64,000 nucleotides of DNA, taken from Rhodococcus erythropolis NBRC 15567. Its GTDB lineage: Bacteria; Actinomycetota; Actinomycetes; Mycobacteriales; Mycobacteriaceae. Both the position numbers and the translations under genes were made by a program. The stretch is taken from assembly GCF_001552595.1 (NCBI RefSeq), contig NZ_BCRM01000004.1, positions 1 to 64,000 on the forward strand, written 5' to 3'. Below, piece by piece: positions 48,470 to 57,050 of the stretch. The notes beneath the pieces were generated by a model, which was given only the letters and a program-made list of their open reading frames with translations, ran no database searches and was not told the origin of the DNA. Every line of letters starts with the position of its first letter. Positions within the stretch are counted from its first letter, which is position 1.

Positions 48470-50020
48470 GTGGACCCTCGAGATTCAGCAGGCAGTGATT
48501 CAGCAGGCGGCGATTCAGCTCTCAATGCACACCGGCGTACTCGTGAGCTCGAGCAGTTGGCGAACGGCGATTCGGTTGACGTCCTGGTCATCGGCGGCGG
48601 AATCACCGGTGTCGGTGTCGCTCTCGACGCCGTGACTCGTGGGCTCAGTGTTGCGCTGGTCGAAAAGCACGACCTCGCGTTCGGCACCAGCCGCTGGAGT
48701 TCGAAACTGGCACACGGCGGCCTTCGGTACCTGGCTTCCGGCAATGTCGGTATAGCGCGTGAAAGTGCGGTCGAGCGCGGCATTCTCATGACGCGCACCG
48801 CGCCGCACCTCGTTCGCGCCATGCCTCAACTCGTACCGCTGTTGCCCGAAACGTCGTTCTTCGGGAAGGCCCTGGTGCGTACCGGTTTCCTGGCCGGTGA
48901 CGCTCTGCGCATGTCGGCGCGAACCCCGGCTTCGGTTTTACCCAGATCACGGACGGTCAGCGCTGCGCGGGCGCGCGAATTGGCTCCCGCGGTCAAGCAG
49001 GAGAACCTACGAGGCGCCTTGACCGCGTTCGACGGGCAGCTCATCGACGACGCCCGGCTCGTCGTCGGCATCGCCCGAACCGCAGCGTCCTACGGCGCGC
49101 GAATCCTGACCCGCGTCGGTGCATACGACGTATCCGGAACGTCGGCCACCTTGCGCGACGAGTTGACCGGGTCCGAGTTCTTGATGCGTGCCCGCGTCGT
49201 GGTCAATGCGACCGGTGTCTGGGCTGATCAGGTCGACTCCAGCATCACCCTGCGCCCCAGCCGCGGGACGCACCTGGTGCTCGATGCAGCGCGATTGGGG
49301 AACCCCACGGCAGCACTGACCGTGCCGATTCCCGGCGAGACCAACCGTTTCGTCTTCGCGCTGCCCGCGCAGCTCGGCCGGATCTACCTCGGGTTGACCG
49401 ACGAAGCAGCGCCGGGACCGGTGCCCGACGTACCGACGGCGTCCGAGGACGAGATCGACTTCCTGCTCGACACCGTGAACACGGCGTTGGAAGTTCCGCT
49501 GACCCGTGAGGACGTCTTGGGGACCTTCGCGGGTCTGCGTCCGCTGCTGGACACCGGTGAAGGCTCGACGGCCGACCTCTCGCGCAATCACGCTGTAGTC
49601 CGTTCGGACTCGGGCTTGGTCACGGTGGTGGGCGGAAAACTCACGACGTACCGCAAGATGGCCGAAGACGCCGTCGACGCCGCGGTCGAGGTCGGATCGC
49701 TGAGCGCCGGGGCGTGTCGGACACGCGCGTTGCCGCTGGTAGGCGCTGCATCACCGGTGGAATTGAAAAAGATCAAGGCACCGGCGTCGTTGGTGGCGCG
49801 ATACGGCGCAGAGGCCGAGGTCGTGGCCGCGGCGAGCAGCGATCGACTCCGATCGGTTGCGGACTTGGAGATCTGCGGCGCCGAGTTCGATTTCGCGGTA
49901 TCGCATGAAGGCGCACTCGACGTCGACGACGTCCTTGATCGCAGGACGAGAATCGGATTGGTGGCTTCGGATCGCGAACGCGCACTGGGTGCGGCGGAAC
50001 AGGCCTTTCACTCGGTGTGA
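48470..50020 (+). CDS. glpD: Glycerol-3-phosphate dehydrogenase (FAD)
   Basis: A 516-residue flavoenzyme oxidising glycerol-3-phosphate to dihydroxyacetone phosphate and feeding electrons to quinone. The FAD site is VLVIGGGITGVGVALDAVTRG. The family motif FGTSRWSSKLAHGGLRYL and the substrate region VVGGKLTTYRKMAEDAVD are present. The first residues contain a repeat (DSAGSDSAGGDSA) from 15-bp units at 48482-48520. The GTG start is two bases after the TetR stop. Confidence 0.95.
   Translation: MDPRDSAGSDSAGGDSALNAHRRTRELEQLANGDSVDVLVIGGGITGVGVALDAVTRGLSVALVEKHDLAFGTSRWSSKLAHGGLRYLASGNVGIARESAVERGILMTRTAPHLVRAMPQLVPLLPETSFFGKALVRTGFLAGDALRMSARTPASVLPRSRTVSAARARELAPAVKQENLRGALTAFDGQLIDDARLVVGIARTAASYGARILTRVGAYDVSGTSATLRDELTGSEFLMRARVVVNATGVWADQVDSSITLRPSRGTHLVLDAARLGNPTAALTVPIPGETNRFVFALPAQLGRIYLGLTDEAAPGPVPDVPTASEDEIDFLLDTVNTALEVPLTREDVLGTFAGLRPLLDTGEGSTADLSRNHAVVRSDSGLVTVVGGKLTTYRKMAEDAVDAAVEVGSLSAGACRTRALPLVGAASPVELKKIKAPASLVARYGAEAEVVAAASSDRLRSVADLEICGAEFDFAVSHEGALDVDDVLDRRTRIGLVASDRERALGAAEQAFHSV
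48482..48520. repeat. 15-bp tandem repeat at the 5' end of glpD
   Basis: GATTCAGCAGGCAGT (48482-48496) and GATTCAGCAGGCGGC (48497-48511) are followed by a partial unit GATTCAGCT (48512-48520). In frame it encodes DSAGS/G near the N-terminus of GlpD, before the FAD-binding fold. Confidence 0.85.
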
Positions 50021-50032
50021 CACTCTGATCCG

Positions 50033-51196
50033 GTGCGTGTAGCCGTTGTTGCCGGGCCGGACCCGGGTCATGCTTTTCCCGCAATAGCGTTGTCGCTGGC
50101 GTTGATCCAGGCCGGCGACGACCCGATTCTGTACACGGGGACCCGGTGGGTCGAGGCAGCGCGAGCGGCCGGCGTGGAATCCGAGCCTCTCAAGGGCTTG
50201 GCCCCGCGGCCGGGAGACGACGATCTTGATGCAGGCGCTCGGATTCATTCGCGCGCCGCCTATATTTCCACCGAACTGCTTCCCGACCTGAAATCCGTCT
50301 CCCCGGATCTCGTCGTCTCCGACATCCTCACTGCCGGAGGCGGATTGGCCGCCGAACGACTCGGCATCCCCTGGGTGGAACTTTCGCCTCACCCGCTGTA
50401 CTCACCGTCGCGGGGGTTACCGCCGATCGGCAGTGGGCTCGCGCCCGGCATCGGAATTCGTGGTCGACTTCGCGACACCCTGATGCGCGCCGCAACAGGA
50501 CGTTCGATCAAGCAAGGGTTGGCGCAGCGCTCGCAGGCCCGTGTCGGCATCGGGCTACCCGCCCTGGATCCAGGCCCGCATGCTCGCCTGATCGCAACAC
50601 TTCCGGCACTGGAAGTGCCGCGTCCCGACTGGCCGGAGCACGCTCACGTCGTCGGCCCGCTTCTCTGGGAGCCGACCGAGGTGATTCTGGATCCACCGCC
50701 AGGTGACGAACCGCTGGTTATGGTGGCGCCCTCCACGGCGCACACCGGCGCAGTGGGAATGTTCGAGGGCACGGTCGAAGGACTCGGCGGCGCCGGTGTG
50801 CGGCTGATCGCGTCGATGCTCGACGGAGCCGAAGGCGAGCATCCCGATTGGGTTCGTGCAGGTCTCGGACGCCAGGACGCGATGCTGCGTGACGCGTCGG
50901 TGTTGGTGTGCGGCGGCGGGCACGGCATGTTGGCGAAGGCCTTGCTGGCCGGCGTGCCGACGGTCGTCGTTCCCGGGGGTGGGGACCAGTGGGAGTTGGC
51001 CAATCGCGCTACGCGGGCAGGGACGTCGGTGATCGTGCGGCCCGCAGATGCCCGCTCGATTCGCGATGCCGTACTGCAGGTGCTCTCCGACAAACGATTC
51101 GCGGAAGCTGCGATGTCCGCTGCCGCGACTGCGTCGCAGGTCACCGATCCGGTGGCGGTGTGCCGACAGGTGGTCAACGGCGGTGTGACGGCGTGA
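50033..51196 (+). CDS. GT1-like glycosyltransferase (Rv2739c-like)
   Basis: A 387-residue GT-B fold protein. The N-terminal domain opens with MRVAVVAGPDPGHAFPAIALSLAL, with the His typical of the acceptor site. The C-terminal donor region has VLVCGGGHGMLAKALLAGVPTVVVPGGGDQWELANRATRAG, the GT1 nucleotide-sugar signature. Donor and acceptor are unknown. It lies 12 bases after glpD and upstream of DUF3046-recA, where M. tuberculosis has Rv2739c. It starts with GTG. Confidence 0.85.
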   Translation: MRVAVVAGPDPGHAFPAIALSLALIQAGDDPILYTGTRWVEAARAAGVESEPLKGLAPRPGDDDLDAGARIHSRAAYISTELLPDLKSVSPDLVVSDILTAGGGLAAERLGIPWVELSPHPLYSPSRGLPPIGSGLAPGIGIRGRLRDTLMRAATGRSIKQGLAQRSQARVGIGLPALDPGPHARLIATLPALEVPRPDWPEHAHVVGPLLWEPTEVILDPPPGDEPLVMVAPSTAHTGAVGMFEGTVEGLGGAGVRLIASMLDGAEGEHPDWVRAGLGRQDAMLRDASVLVCGGGHGMLAKALLAGVPTVVVPGGGDQWELANRATRAGTSVIVRPADARSIRDAVLQVLSDKRFAEAAMSAAATASQVTDPVAVCRQVVNGGVTA

Positions 51197-51235
51197 GCAT
51201 GTTGCGCCTGAATGCAGGTGCACCGCTCTGTGGAC

Positions 51236-51241
51236 TACGGT
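51236..51241 (+). promoter_or_regulatory. -10 element of the DUF3046 gene (leaderless)
   Basis: TACGGT ends seven bases before the GTG at 51249. An earlier in-frame GTG at 51240 would lie inside this hexamer, which argues for the later start. Confidence 0.55.
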
Positions 51242-51248
51242 GGCGGCT

Positions 51249-51443
51249 GTGCGGTTGACCGAATTTCATGAAATGGTGCGCGAAGAGTTCGGGCAGGTAC
51301 GAGGCGACTCGATGCTGATCGACCATGTACTCCAGAGTCTCGACGGAATGACTGCTGCGGAGGCCGTCGAAGCAGGTTGGGAGCCTCGCGAAGTGTGGCG
51401 TGCGCTCTGTGTGGAGTTCGACGTACCGCCCGCCCGCCGCTGA
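51249..51443 (+). CDS. DUF3046 family protein (Rv2738c-like)
   Basis: A 64-residue protein of unknown function found just upstream of recA in actinobacteria. It opens MRLTEFHEMVREEFGQVRGDSMLIDHVL and ends WRALCVEFDVPPARR, both typical of the family. It is soluble, with one Cys. The start at 51249 follows the family N-terminus and the TACGGT spacing. Its frequent pairing with recA hints at a DNA-repair link, not proven. Confidence 0.9.
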   Translation: MRLTEFHEMVREEFGQVRGDSMLIDHVLQSLDGMTAAEAVEAGWEPREVWRALCVEFDVPPARR

Positions 51444-51478
51444 TTTTTTCGGCGTGTCGAACGCCTCCCATCTTCTGT

Positions 51479-51501
51479 TCGAACACGTGTTCGTCTATGC
51501 T
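51479..51501 (+). promoter_or_regulatory. LexA (SOS) box and -10 of recA
   Basis: TCGAACACGTGTTCGT (51479-51494) matches the actinobacterial SOS consensus TCGAAC-N4-GTTCGA with one mismatch at the last base. It is followed at once by the -10-like TATGCT (51496-51501). It lies about 230 bases before the recA start, predicting a long leader. Confidence 0.88.
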
Positions 51502-51545
51502 GAAGCTGTTCGGTGGTGACGCTCCTTTCGTAACTGCGAACTTTC

Positions 51546-51593
51546 GGTTATCGACAAGCACGGTTATCGACAAGCACAGTGATCGACAAGCGC
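51546..51593. repeat. 16-bp tandem repeat in the recA leader
   Basis: GGTTATCGACAAGCAC is present exactly at 51546-51561 and 51562-51577. A third diverged unit (AGTGATCGACAAGCGC) is at 51578-51593. It lies between the LexA box and the second recA promoter. Confidence 0.9.
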
Positions 51594-51612
51594 GAAAGCA
51601 AGATCGAAAAGT

Positions 51613-51635
51613 CTGTCGGTGGCCGGATCTACTCT
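51613..51635 (+). promoter_or_regulatory. RecA-NDp type (PafBC/ClpR-dependent) promoter of recA
   Basis: CTGTCGGTG (51613-51621), eight bases, then TACTCT (51630-51635) fits the mycobacterial LexA-independent consensus tTGTCRgtg-N8-TAnnnT. It would start transcription about 90 bases before recA. This gives recA two damage-responsive promoters. Confidence 0.75.
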
Positions 51636-51660
51636 GATCGCAACACACCAACAGGGTCGG

Positions 51661-51709
51661 CTCAGGCAGGCGCTGAAGAGACGGAGTCTGCTCAGGCAGG
51701 CACTGAAGA
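51661..51709. repeat. 19-bp direct repeat just upstream of recA
   Basis: CTCAGGCAGGCGCTGAAGA (51661-51679) recurs as CTCAGGCAGGCACTGAAGA (51691-51709), a 30-base period with one mismatch. It is in the recA mRNA leader, just before the ribosome site. Confidence 0.85.
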
Positions 51710-51732
51710 CTGAAACAAGGATGGGGATCACG

Positions 51733-52770
51733 ATGGCACCACAGGCACCTGATCGGGACAAGGCACTCGACCTCGCGTTGGCGCAGATCGACAAGAACTT
51801 CGGCAAGGGTTCGGTGATGCGCCTGGGCGAGGGTGTTCGTCAGCCCATCGCCGTCATTCCCACCGGTTCCATCGCGCTCGACGTCGCGCTGGGTATCGGC
51901 GGACTGCCGCGTGGCCGCGTCATCGAGATCTACGGCCCGGAATCTTCGGGTAAGACCACCGTGGCACTGCACGCAGTTGCCAATGCTCAGGCCAACGGCG
52001 GCATCGCGGCGTTCATCGACGCGGAGCACGCACTTGATCCCGACTATGCAGCCAAGCTGGGCGTCGACACCGATGCACTCCTGGTCTCGCAGCCCGATAC
52101 GGGTGAGCAGGCCCTCGAAATCACCGACATGCTGATCCGTTCGGGCGCCCTCGACATCGTCGTGATCGACTCCGTGGCCGCTCTTGTTCCTCGCGCCGAG
52201 ATCGAAGGCGAGATGGGTGACAGCCACGTCGGTTTGCAGGCTCGACTGATGAGCCAGGCACTGCGCAAGATCACCGGTGCCATGAACAACTCGGGCACCA
52301 CCGTCATCTTCATCAACCAGCTTCGCGAGAAGATCGGCGTGATGTTCGGTTCTCCCGAAACTACCACCGGTGGTAAGGCACTGAAGTTCTACGCTTCGGT
52401 CCGCCTCGACATCCGTCGTATCGAAACTCTCAAGGACGGTACCGACGCAGTCGGTAACCGCACCCGAGTCAAGGTCGTCAAGAACAAGGTCGCGCCGCCG
52501 TTCAAGCAGGCCGAGTTCGATATTCTCTACGGCCAGGGCATCAGCAAGGAAGGCTCGCTCATCGATATGGGTGTCGAGCACGGGTTCATCCGCAAGTCCG
52601 GCTCCTGGTACACCTACGAAGGTGACCAGTTGGGTCAGGGCAAGGAAAATGCTCGTAAGTTCTTGCTGGAGAACACCGATATCCGTGACGAGATCGAGAA
52701 GAAGATCAAGGAAAAGCTCGGTATCGGTGCTGACGTCACTGCAACCGACGAAGCTCCCGCCGACTTCTGA
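51733..52770 (+). CDS. recA: Recombinase RecA
   Basis: A 345-residue DNA strand-exchange protein and LexA co-protease. Walker A is GPESSGKTT, the Walker B region is [21 protein letters not shown] and the DNA loop is [27 protein letters not shown]. No intein is present, unlike M. tuberculosis. The ATG at 51733 is chosen because GGGGAT lies seven bases upstream and the N-terminus then matches other RecA proteins; an ATG at 51721 is in frame. recX follows within nine bases. Confidence 0.98.
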
Positions 52771-52778
52771 GTTCAGTC

Positions 52779-53357
52779 ATGAGCTTCGACGACGGTGACA
52801 ACGGCGAGAATGCTCGTGAAGAGTACGGCGCTCCTCGGCGTCGATCCCGTCAACGATCCGAGAAGCCGTCGCAACGCGCAGAAGGCGGGACAGAGGCGCA
52901 GGCCAAAGATGCTTGCCTGCGCCTCCTGACCGACCGGGCGCGCAGCCGCTCCGAACTGGAAACCAAGCTGAGCGGACGCGGCTTCGAACCCGAGATCATT
53001 ACCAAGGTCCTCGATCGACTCCAGGAAATCGGGTTGATCGACGACGCGGACTTCGCGAACCAATGGGTTCATTCGCGGCATACGTACTCGGGCAAGGGAA
53101 AGCGTGCACTTGCAGTCGAGTTGCGGCTCAAAGGAATCGACCAGGACGTCGCTTCCGAAGCGTTGTCGCAGATCGATCCGGAAGATGAGCGCGAGCGAGC
53201 AGCGGAGCTGGTTCGGCGGAAGCTGAAGAACAAGCCCGTCGATGATCGTGACAAGGTCACGCGTCGACTGGTCTCGATGCTGGCACGCAAGGGATATTCA
53301 GCTGGGATGTCGTACGAGGTGGTCAAAGCCGAGATGGCGGCGATCACCGACTCGTAG
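52779..53357 (+). CDS. recX: RecA regulatory protein RecX
   Basis: A 192-residue modulator that inhibits RecA filament growth. Its three-helix repeats are visible: KDACLRLLTDRARSRSELETKLSGRGFEPEIITKVLDRLQEIGLIDDADFANQWVHSR, followed by GKRALAVELRLKGI. The first 40 residues are polar and variable. It is eight bases after recA, cotranscribed, and ends at a strong bidirectional terminator. Confidence 0.95.
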   Translation: MSFDDGDNGENAREEYGAPRRRSRQRSEKPSQRAEGGTEAQAKDACLRLLTDRARSRSELETKLSGRGFEPEIITKVLDRLQEIGLIDDADFANQWVHSRHTYSGKGKRALAVELRLKGIDQDVASEALSQIDPEDERERAAELVRRKLKNKPVDDRDKVTRRLVSMLARKGYSAGMSYEVVKAEMAAITDS

Positions 53358-53375
53358 CGAAGTGCAGCATTCAGA

Positions 53376-53426
53376 ACAACAGGGCGGGGGTACCACCGAA
53401 ATTCGGTGGTACCCCCGCCCTGTTGT
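53376..53426. terminator. Bidirectional hairpin terminator between recX and gluD
   Basis: Two perfect 25-base arms (53376-53400 and 53402-53426) around a single central A. Allowing for a tetraloop-size turn, about 23 base pairs with a GC-rich core (GGGCGGGGGTACCACC) remain. Both genes converge on it. The TGTTGTGT on the plus side gives only a weak U-tract. Confidence 0.92.
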
Positions 53427-53472
53427 GTATTCGCGCTAACGCGGCCGGATTCGACTCACGGCTCCATCTGAT

Positions 53473-54369
53473 TCACGGCTTGGTCAGGTCCATACCCGGA
53501 ACCGAAACGGCTGGGTCGGCGGACGGAGCCGCGATGGGGCCCTTGCCCTTTCGCTTTCCGGAACGCAGGCGCTTCTCCACCTTGGTTGCCAGGAAGGTCA
53601 GAGCCGAGTTGAGAGCGATCATAATCGCGGCGACCACGATGAGCGCCGGCAGGAAGTTTCCGTAGAAGGTGCCGAGCTGTTGGGCCTGACGCACCAGCTC
53701 GACATACCCGATCAGGTAACCGAGGGCGGAGTCCTTCAACGCCACGACCATCTGTGAAATCAGTGCCGGGAGCATGGCGGTAACCGCCTGGGGGAGCAGG
53801 ATCGTCACCATGATCTGCGTCTTGCGCATGCCTAGTGCCTTGGCGGCCTCACTTTGCCCTCGTGGGAGTGAGTTGATTCCGGCACGGACGATCTCGGCGA
53901 TCACTGACCCGTTGTACAGAGTCAGACCCACGACGACTGCCGCGAGTGCGAGGTACTTGGACTTGAAGACCTCGTATTCGGCGAACACCTGATACGAGAA
54001 GATCATCAGAATCAGAACCGGTACTGCTCGGAACAATTCGACGATGACGCCGCAAATCTTCCGAATGATGTTGTGCTCGGAGAGTCGGCCGATACCCAGG
54101 GCAGAACCGAGGATGAGCGCGAAGACGATGGACATCGCAGCCGCGATCAGCGTTCCCCGGATGCCGGGTATCAGATACGTTGTCCACGACGTGGATTCGA
54201 GGAACGGATCCCACTTCGCTGCTGTCAGCTGGCCCTTTTCGTCGAGTGCGCGGTAGATGACGTAACCGATTGCGACCATGAGTGCAGCGACGACAAGGGA
54301 TGCGAATCGGTAGAGATTTCGCGCTCTGGGGCCTGGCGCGTCGTAGAGGACTGTTGCGCGGTTGCTCAT
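53473..54369 (-). CDS. gluD: Glutamate ABC transporter permease GluD
   Basis: A 298-residue permease with five to six helices. The EAA loop that docks to the ATPase is present ([29 protein letters not shown]). The N-terminus has a polar 30-residue lead before helix 1 and the C-terminus is basic then Pro-rich. It overlaps gluC by ATGA. Order A-B-C-D and position next to recX match the Corynebacterium glutamate uptake cluster. Confidence 0.93.
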   Translation of the reverse strand: MSNRATVLYDAPGPRARNLYRFASLVVAALMVAIGYVIYRALDEKGQLTAAKWDPFLESTSWTTYLIPGIRGTLIAAAMSIVFALILGSALGIGRLSEHNIIRKICGVIVELFRAVPVLILMIFSYQVFAEYEVFKSKYLALAAVVVGLTLYNGSVIAEIVRAGINSLPRGQSEAAKALGMRKTQIMVTILLPQAVTAMLPALISQMVVALKDSALGYLIGYVELVRQAQQLGTFYGNFLPALIVVAAIMIALNSALTFLATKVEKRLRSGKRKGKGPIAAPSADPAVSVPGMDLTKP

Positions 54370-55046
54370 CGTGAAACCTCGAATCGCTTGCTCAGCTTGC
54401 CGAAGATCAAGCCCATGGGAAGTGTCAGGATCACGAAACCGACAGCAAAGATTCCACCGACGACGAAGATCGCCGCTTCGTTTTCGATCATCTTCTTCAT
54501 CAGCGCTGACGCTTCGGATACGCCGATCACCGCGGCGATGGTCGAGTTCTTGGTCAGTGCGATCAGCACGCTACCCAGCGGTGCTGTGACCGCGCGAAAT
54601 GCCTGAGGCAGGACGATCAGCCGAAGATTTTGTGCAAACGACAGACCGAGTGATCGGCCCGCTTCGGCCTGGCCGACCGGAACGGTATTGATTCCCGATC
54701 GAAGTGACTCACACACGAACGCGGCGGTATAGACACTGAGGCCGAGTACTGCGAGTCGGAAGTTGTTGTCTGTCAAGAACGTCGGTGAGTCCGACTTGGC
54801 GAGATTGACTCCGAGCGTCTGCGACAGACCGAACAGACAGAACAGCAGAATCAGTGTCAGGGGGGTGTTGCGGAACACGGTCACGTACGCGGTACCCAGG
54901 AATCGGGCGACCGGAACCGGTGACACGCGCATGGCCGCGATCAGGACACCGATGATGACGGCGCCGATCGCGGAGAAGAACGTCAGCTGGATCGTGGTCC
55001 AGAAGGCTTCCAGAATCTGGTCGCCGTACTTGCTCAGAAGGTTCAC
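54366..55046 (-). CDS. gluC: Glutamate ABC transporter permease GluC
   Basis: A 226-residue permease of the polar amino acid (HisM) family. The EAA loop is [29 protein letters not shown], and [18 protein letters not shown] is typical of the membrane core. It is separated from gluB by 99 bases that hold a stable hairpin. Confidence 0.93.
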   Translation of the reverse strand: MNLLSKYGDQILEAFWTTIQLTFFSAIGAVIIGVLIAAMRVSPVPVARFLGTAYVTVFRNTPLTLILLFCLFGLSQTLGVNLAKSDSPTFLTDNNFRLAVLGLSVYTAAFVCESLRSGINTVPVGQAEAGRSLGLSFAQNLRLIVLPQAFRAVTAPLGSVLIALTKNSTIAAVIGVSEASALMKKMIENEAAIFVVGGIFAVGFVILTLPMGLIFGKLSKRFEVSR

Positions 55047-55090
55047 TTGCCGTCTCCCCAGATCACGGGATCTCCGTTGGTGGCGTCACG

Positions 55091-55122
55091 CGCTGCGGCT
55101 CCCGAAATGGGGAGCCGCAGCG
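55091..55122 (-). terminator. Intercistronic hairpin between gluB and gluC
   Basis: Perfect 13-bp arms CGCTGCGGCTCCC (55091-55103) and GGGAGCCGCAGCG (55110-55122) with a six-base loop. No T-run follows in the direction of transcription. It more likely protects or processes the gluB mRNA, or terminates partially, than stops all transcription. Confidence 0.75.
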
Positions 55123-55145
55123 AGATTGACGGTGAAAAAAGCAGG

Positions 55146-55982
55146 TCAGTAACGATCAACGGTGGGCGGGGCCGGGATGGGGTAGCCCGAAGCACCAACG
55201 GTGTTGTTGAAGGCTTCTTCCCACGCGCCGGTGGAGATCATCTTCTCGATGGCATCGTTGATCTTGCCGCGACCCTCGGAATCGTCCTTGGCCAGGCCGA
55301 CACCGTACTTTTCGGTCGTGAACGGTTCTCCGACGACCTTCAGCTCGCCCGGGTACTGGGCAGCGTAGCCGGCGAGGATGATGTCGTCGGTGGTGACAGC
55401 GTCGACAGCGCCGTTGCGCAGAGCCTCGACACAAGCGGAGTAGGTGTCGAGCGGCTGGAGCTGGACGTCCTTGGCGTAGTTGTCCTGGATGTTCTGCGCC
55501 GGAGTCGAACCCGACACCGAGCAGAGCTTCTTGCCGCCGGTCAGGGAATCGGGGCCGGTGATGTCGGTGTTGTCGGAGCGAACGAGCAGCGACTGGCCTG
55601 CGATGAAGTACGGGCCGCCGAAGCTGACCTTTTCCTTGCGCGTGTCGGTGATCGAGTATGTCGCGACGATGTAGTCGACCTCGCCGTTCTGGATCAGGGT
55701 CTCGCGCTGGGCTGACGGAGATTCCTTGAAGGTGATGCCTTCGGGCTTTACGCCCAGTTCGTTTGCGATGTAACGGGCTACCTCGACGTCGAAGCCGGAG
55801 AAGGTGCCGTCAGGGTTGCGCTGACCGAGGCCGGGCTGATCGAACTTGATGCCGACGGTGAGAGTGCCGTCGGAAGCGCTCTCGGTGATCGACTTGTTCT
55901 CCTCGCCGCCGCCACAGGCCGTGGCAGCGAACGCGATGGCCATGATTCCGATTCCGAAACGGACGGAACGATTGATCTTCAT
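55146..55982 (-). CDS. gluB: Glutamate ABC transporter substrate-binding lipoprotein GluB
   Basis: A 278-residue extracytoplasmic receptor for glutamate. The signal peptide ends in the lipobox AATAC, so the mature protein starts at Cys with GGGEENKS. The amino-acid binding core has DGTLTVGIKFDQPGLGQRNPDGTFSGFDVEVARYIA and the conserved RETLIQNGEVDYIVATYSIT. The start at 55982 has AGAGGA upstream. A hairpin after it may raise its mRNA above that of the permeases. Confidence 0.95.
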   Translation of the reverse strand: MKINRSVRFGIGIMAIAFAATACGGGEENKSITESASDGTLTVGIKFDQPGLGQRNPDGTFSGFDVEVARYIANELGVKPEGITFKESPSAQRETLIQNGEVDYIVATYSITDTRKEKVSFGGPYFIAGQSLLVRSDNTDITGPDSLTGGKKLCSVSGSTPAQNIQDNYAKDVQLQPLDTYSACVEALRNGAVDAVTTDDIILAGYAAQYPGELKVVGEPFTTEKYGVGLAKDDSEGRGKINDAIEKMISTGAWEEAFNNTVGASGYPIPAPPTVDRY

Positions 55983-56012
55983 GAAGATCCTCTCAGTTGT
56001 CGACACACGAAC

Positions 56013-56060
56013 AGTGCAGTCGAGATGAACGGTGCAGCCGAGGTGAACGGTGCAGTCGAG
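56013..56060. repeat. 18-bp tandem repeat in the gluA-gluB gap
   Basis: AGTGCAGTCGAGATGAAC (56013-56030), GGTGCAGCCGAGGTGAAC (56031-56048) and a partial GGTGCAGTCGAG (56049-56060). It lies 31-78 bases before the gluB start. The first two units differ at three positions. Confidence 0.85.
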
Positions 56061-56108
56061 CAAGTTGTCTTGTGGACGAGGACAGGACTGTCGGAGGGGA
56101 GACTGTAA

Positions 56109-56891
56109 TCAGTGCGTGAGGATCTTGCCGAGGAAGTCCTTGGCCCGATCCGACTTGGGATGGGTGAAGAACTCTTCGGGCGTGGTGTCTTCGACGACCT
56201 GGCCGTCAGCCATGAACAGCACACGATCGCCGGCTTTGCGCGCGAAGCCCATCTCGTGCGTGACCACGAGCATGGTCATGCCTTCCTTCGCGAGGGAGGT
56301 CATGACGTCGAGGACTTCGTTGACCATCTCGGGGTCGAGAGCGGAGGTGGGCTCGTCGAACAACATCACCTTCGGCTGCATCGCAAGAGCGCGAGCAATG
56401 GCGACACGCTGTTGCTGACCGCCGGAAAGCTGCGCCGGGTACTTGTCGGCCTGATTGGCGATACCGACACGTTCGAGCAACGCCTGCGCGGTCTTCTTGG
56501 CTTCGTCCTTTTTTGCCTTGCGGACCTTCATCGGTGCGAGCATGACGTTCTCGAGGATCGTCTTGTGCGCGAACAGGTTGAAAGACTGAAAGACCATCCC
56601 GACGTCGGCACGAAGTGCGGCAAGTGCTTTGCCCTCTTCGGGGAGCGTCTTTCCGTCGACGGCGATGGTGCCGGAGTCGATGGGTTCGAGGCGATTGATG
56701 GTGCGGCACAGAGTCGATTTACCGGAGCCCGACGGACCGAGGACGATCACCACTTGGCCCTTGGGTACCTCGAGATTGACCTCTTGCAGGACGTGAAGTT
56801 CCCCGAAGTGTTTGTTCACCGAGGTCATCGAAATCATGGATGTGGAATCGCCGGAGGTGGTCGGCGTCGTCGCATCGTCGGCTTGGGTCAT
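56109..56891 (-). CDS. gluA: Glutamate ABC transporter ATP-binding protein GluA
   Basis: A 260-residue ATPase of the polar amino acid uptake family. Walker A is GPSGSGKST, the Q-loop is [12 protein letters not shown], the signature is [17 protein letters not shown] and Walker B is [20 protein letters not shown] lies eight bases before the ATG on the minus strand, suggesting a short or absent leader. It is the first gene of gluABCD. The ATG at 56891 gives an about 20-residue polar lead; Met codons nearer the fold also exist. Confidence 0.94.
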   Translation of the reverse strand: MTQADDATTPTTSGDSTSMISMTSVNKHFGELHVLQEVNLEVPKGQVVIVLGPSGSGKSTLCRTINRLEPIDSGTIAVDGKTLPEEGKALAALRADVGMVFQSFNLFAHKTILENVMLAPMKVRKAKKDEAKKTAQALLERVGIANQADKYPAQLSGGQQQRVAIARALAMQPKVMLFDEPTSALDPEMVNEVLDVMTSLAKEGMTMLVVTHEMGFARKAGDRVLFMADGQVVEDTTPEEFFTHPKSDRAKDFLGKILTH

Positions 56892-57015
56892 AAACGAGAA
56901 CCTTAGGCGTAGTTTGCGTCGACGCCCGTGATTTCGCCATGGTTCTTGCCATATGTAATGGAAATTTTACTGTGACGACGTTTATGTCGCGTTTCGGTTG
57001 TTTATCAGGGCGTTA

Positions 57016-57045
57016 TTACACGTCGTAGTGGACGTGAGCTAGGCT
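57016..57045 (+). promoter_or_regulatory. Promoter of miaB (leaderless)
   Basis: -35 TTACAC (57016-57021), 18 bases, -10 TAGGCT (57040-57045). The GTG start at 57051 is five bases after the -10, so transcription probably begins at or next to the start codon. No Shine-Dalgarno sequence is present. Confidence 0.65.
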
Positions 57046-57050
57046 GAAGC

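Noticed and set aside
51733..52770. RecA intein, as found in M. tuberculosis
   Set aside because: The frame is a continuous 345-residue RecA with normal motifs; no intein is inserted.
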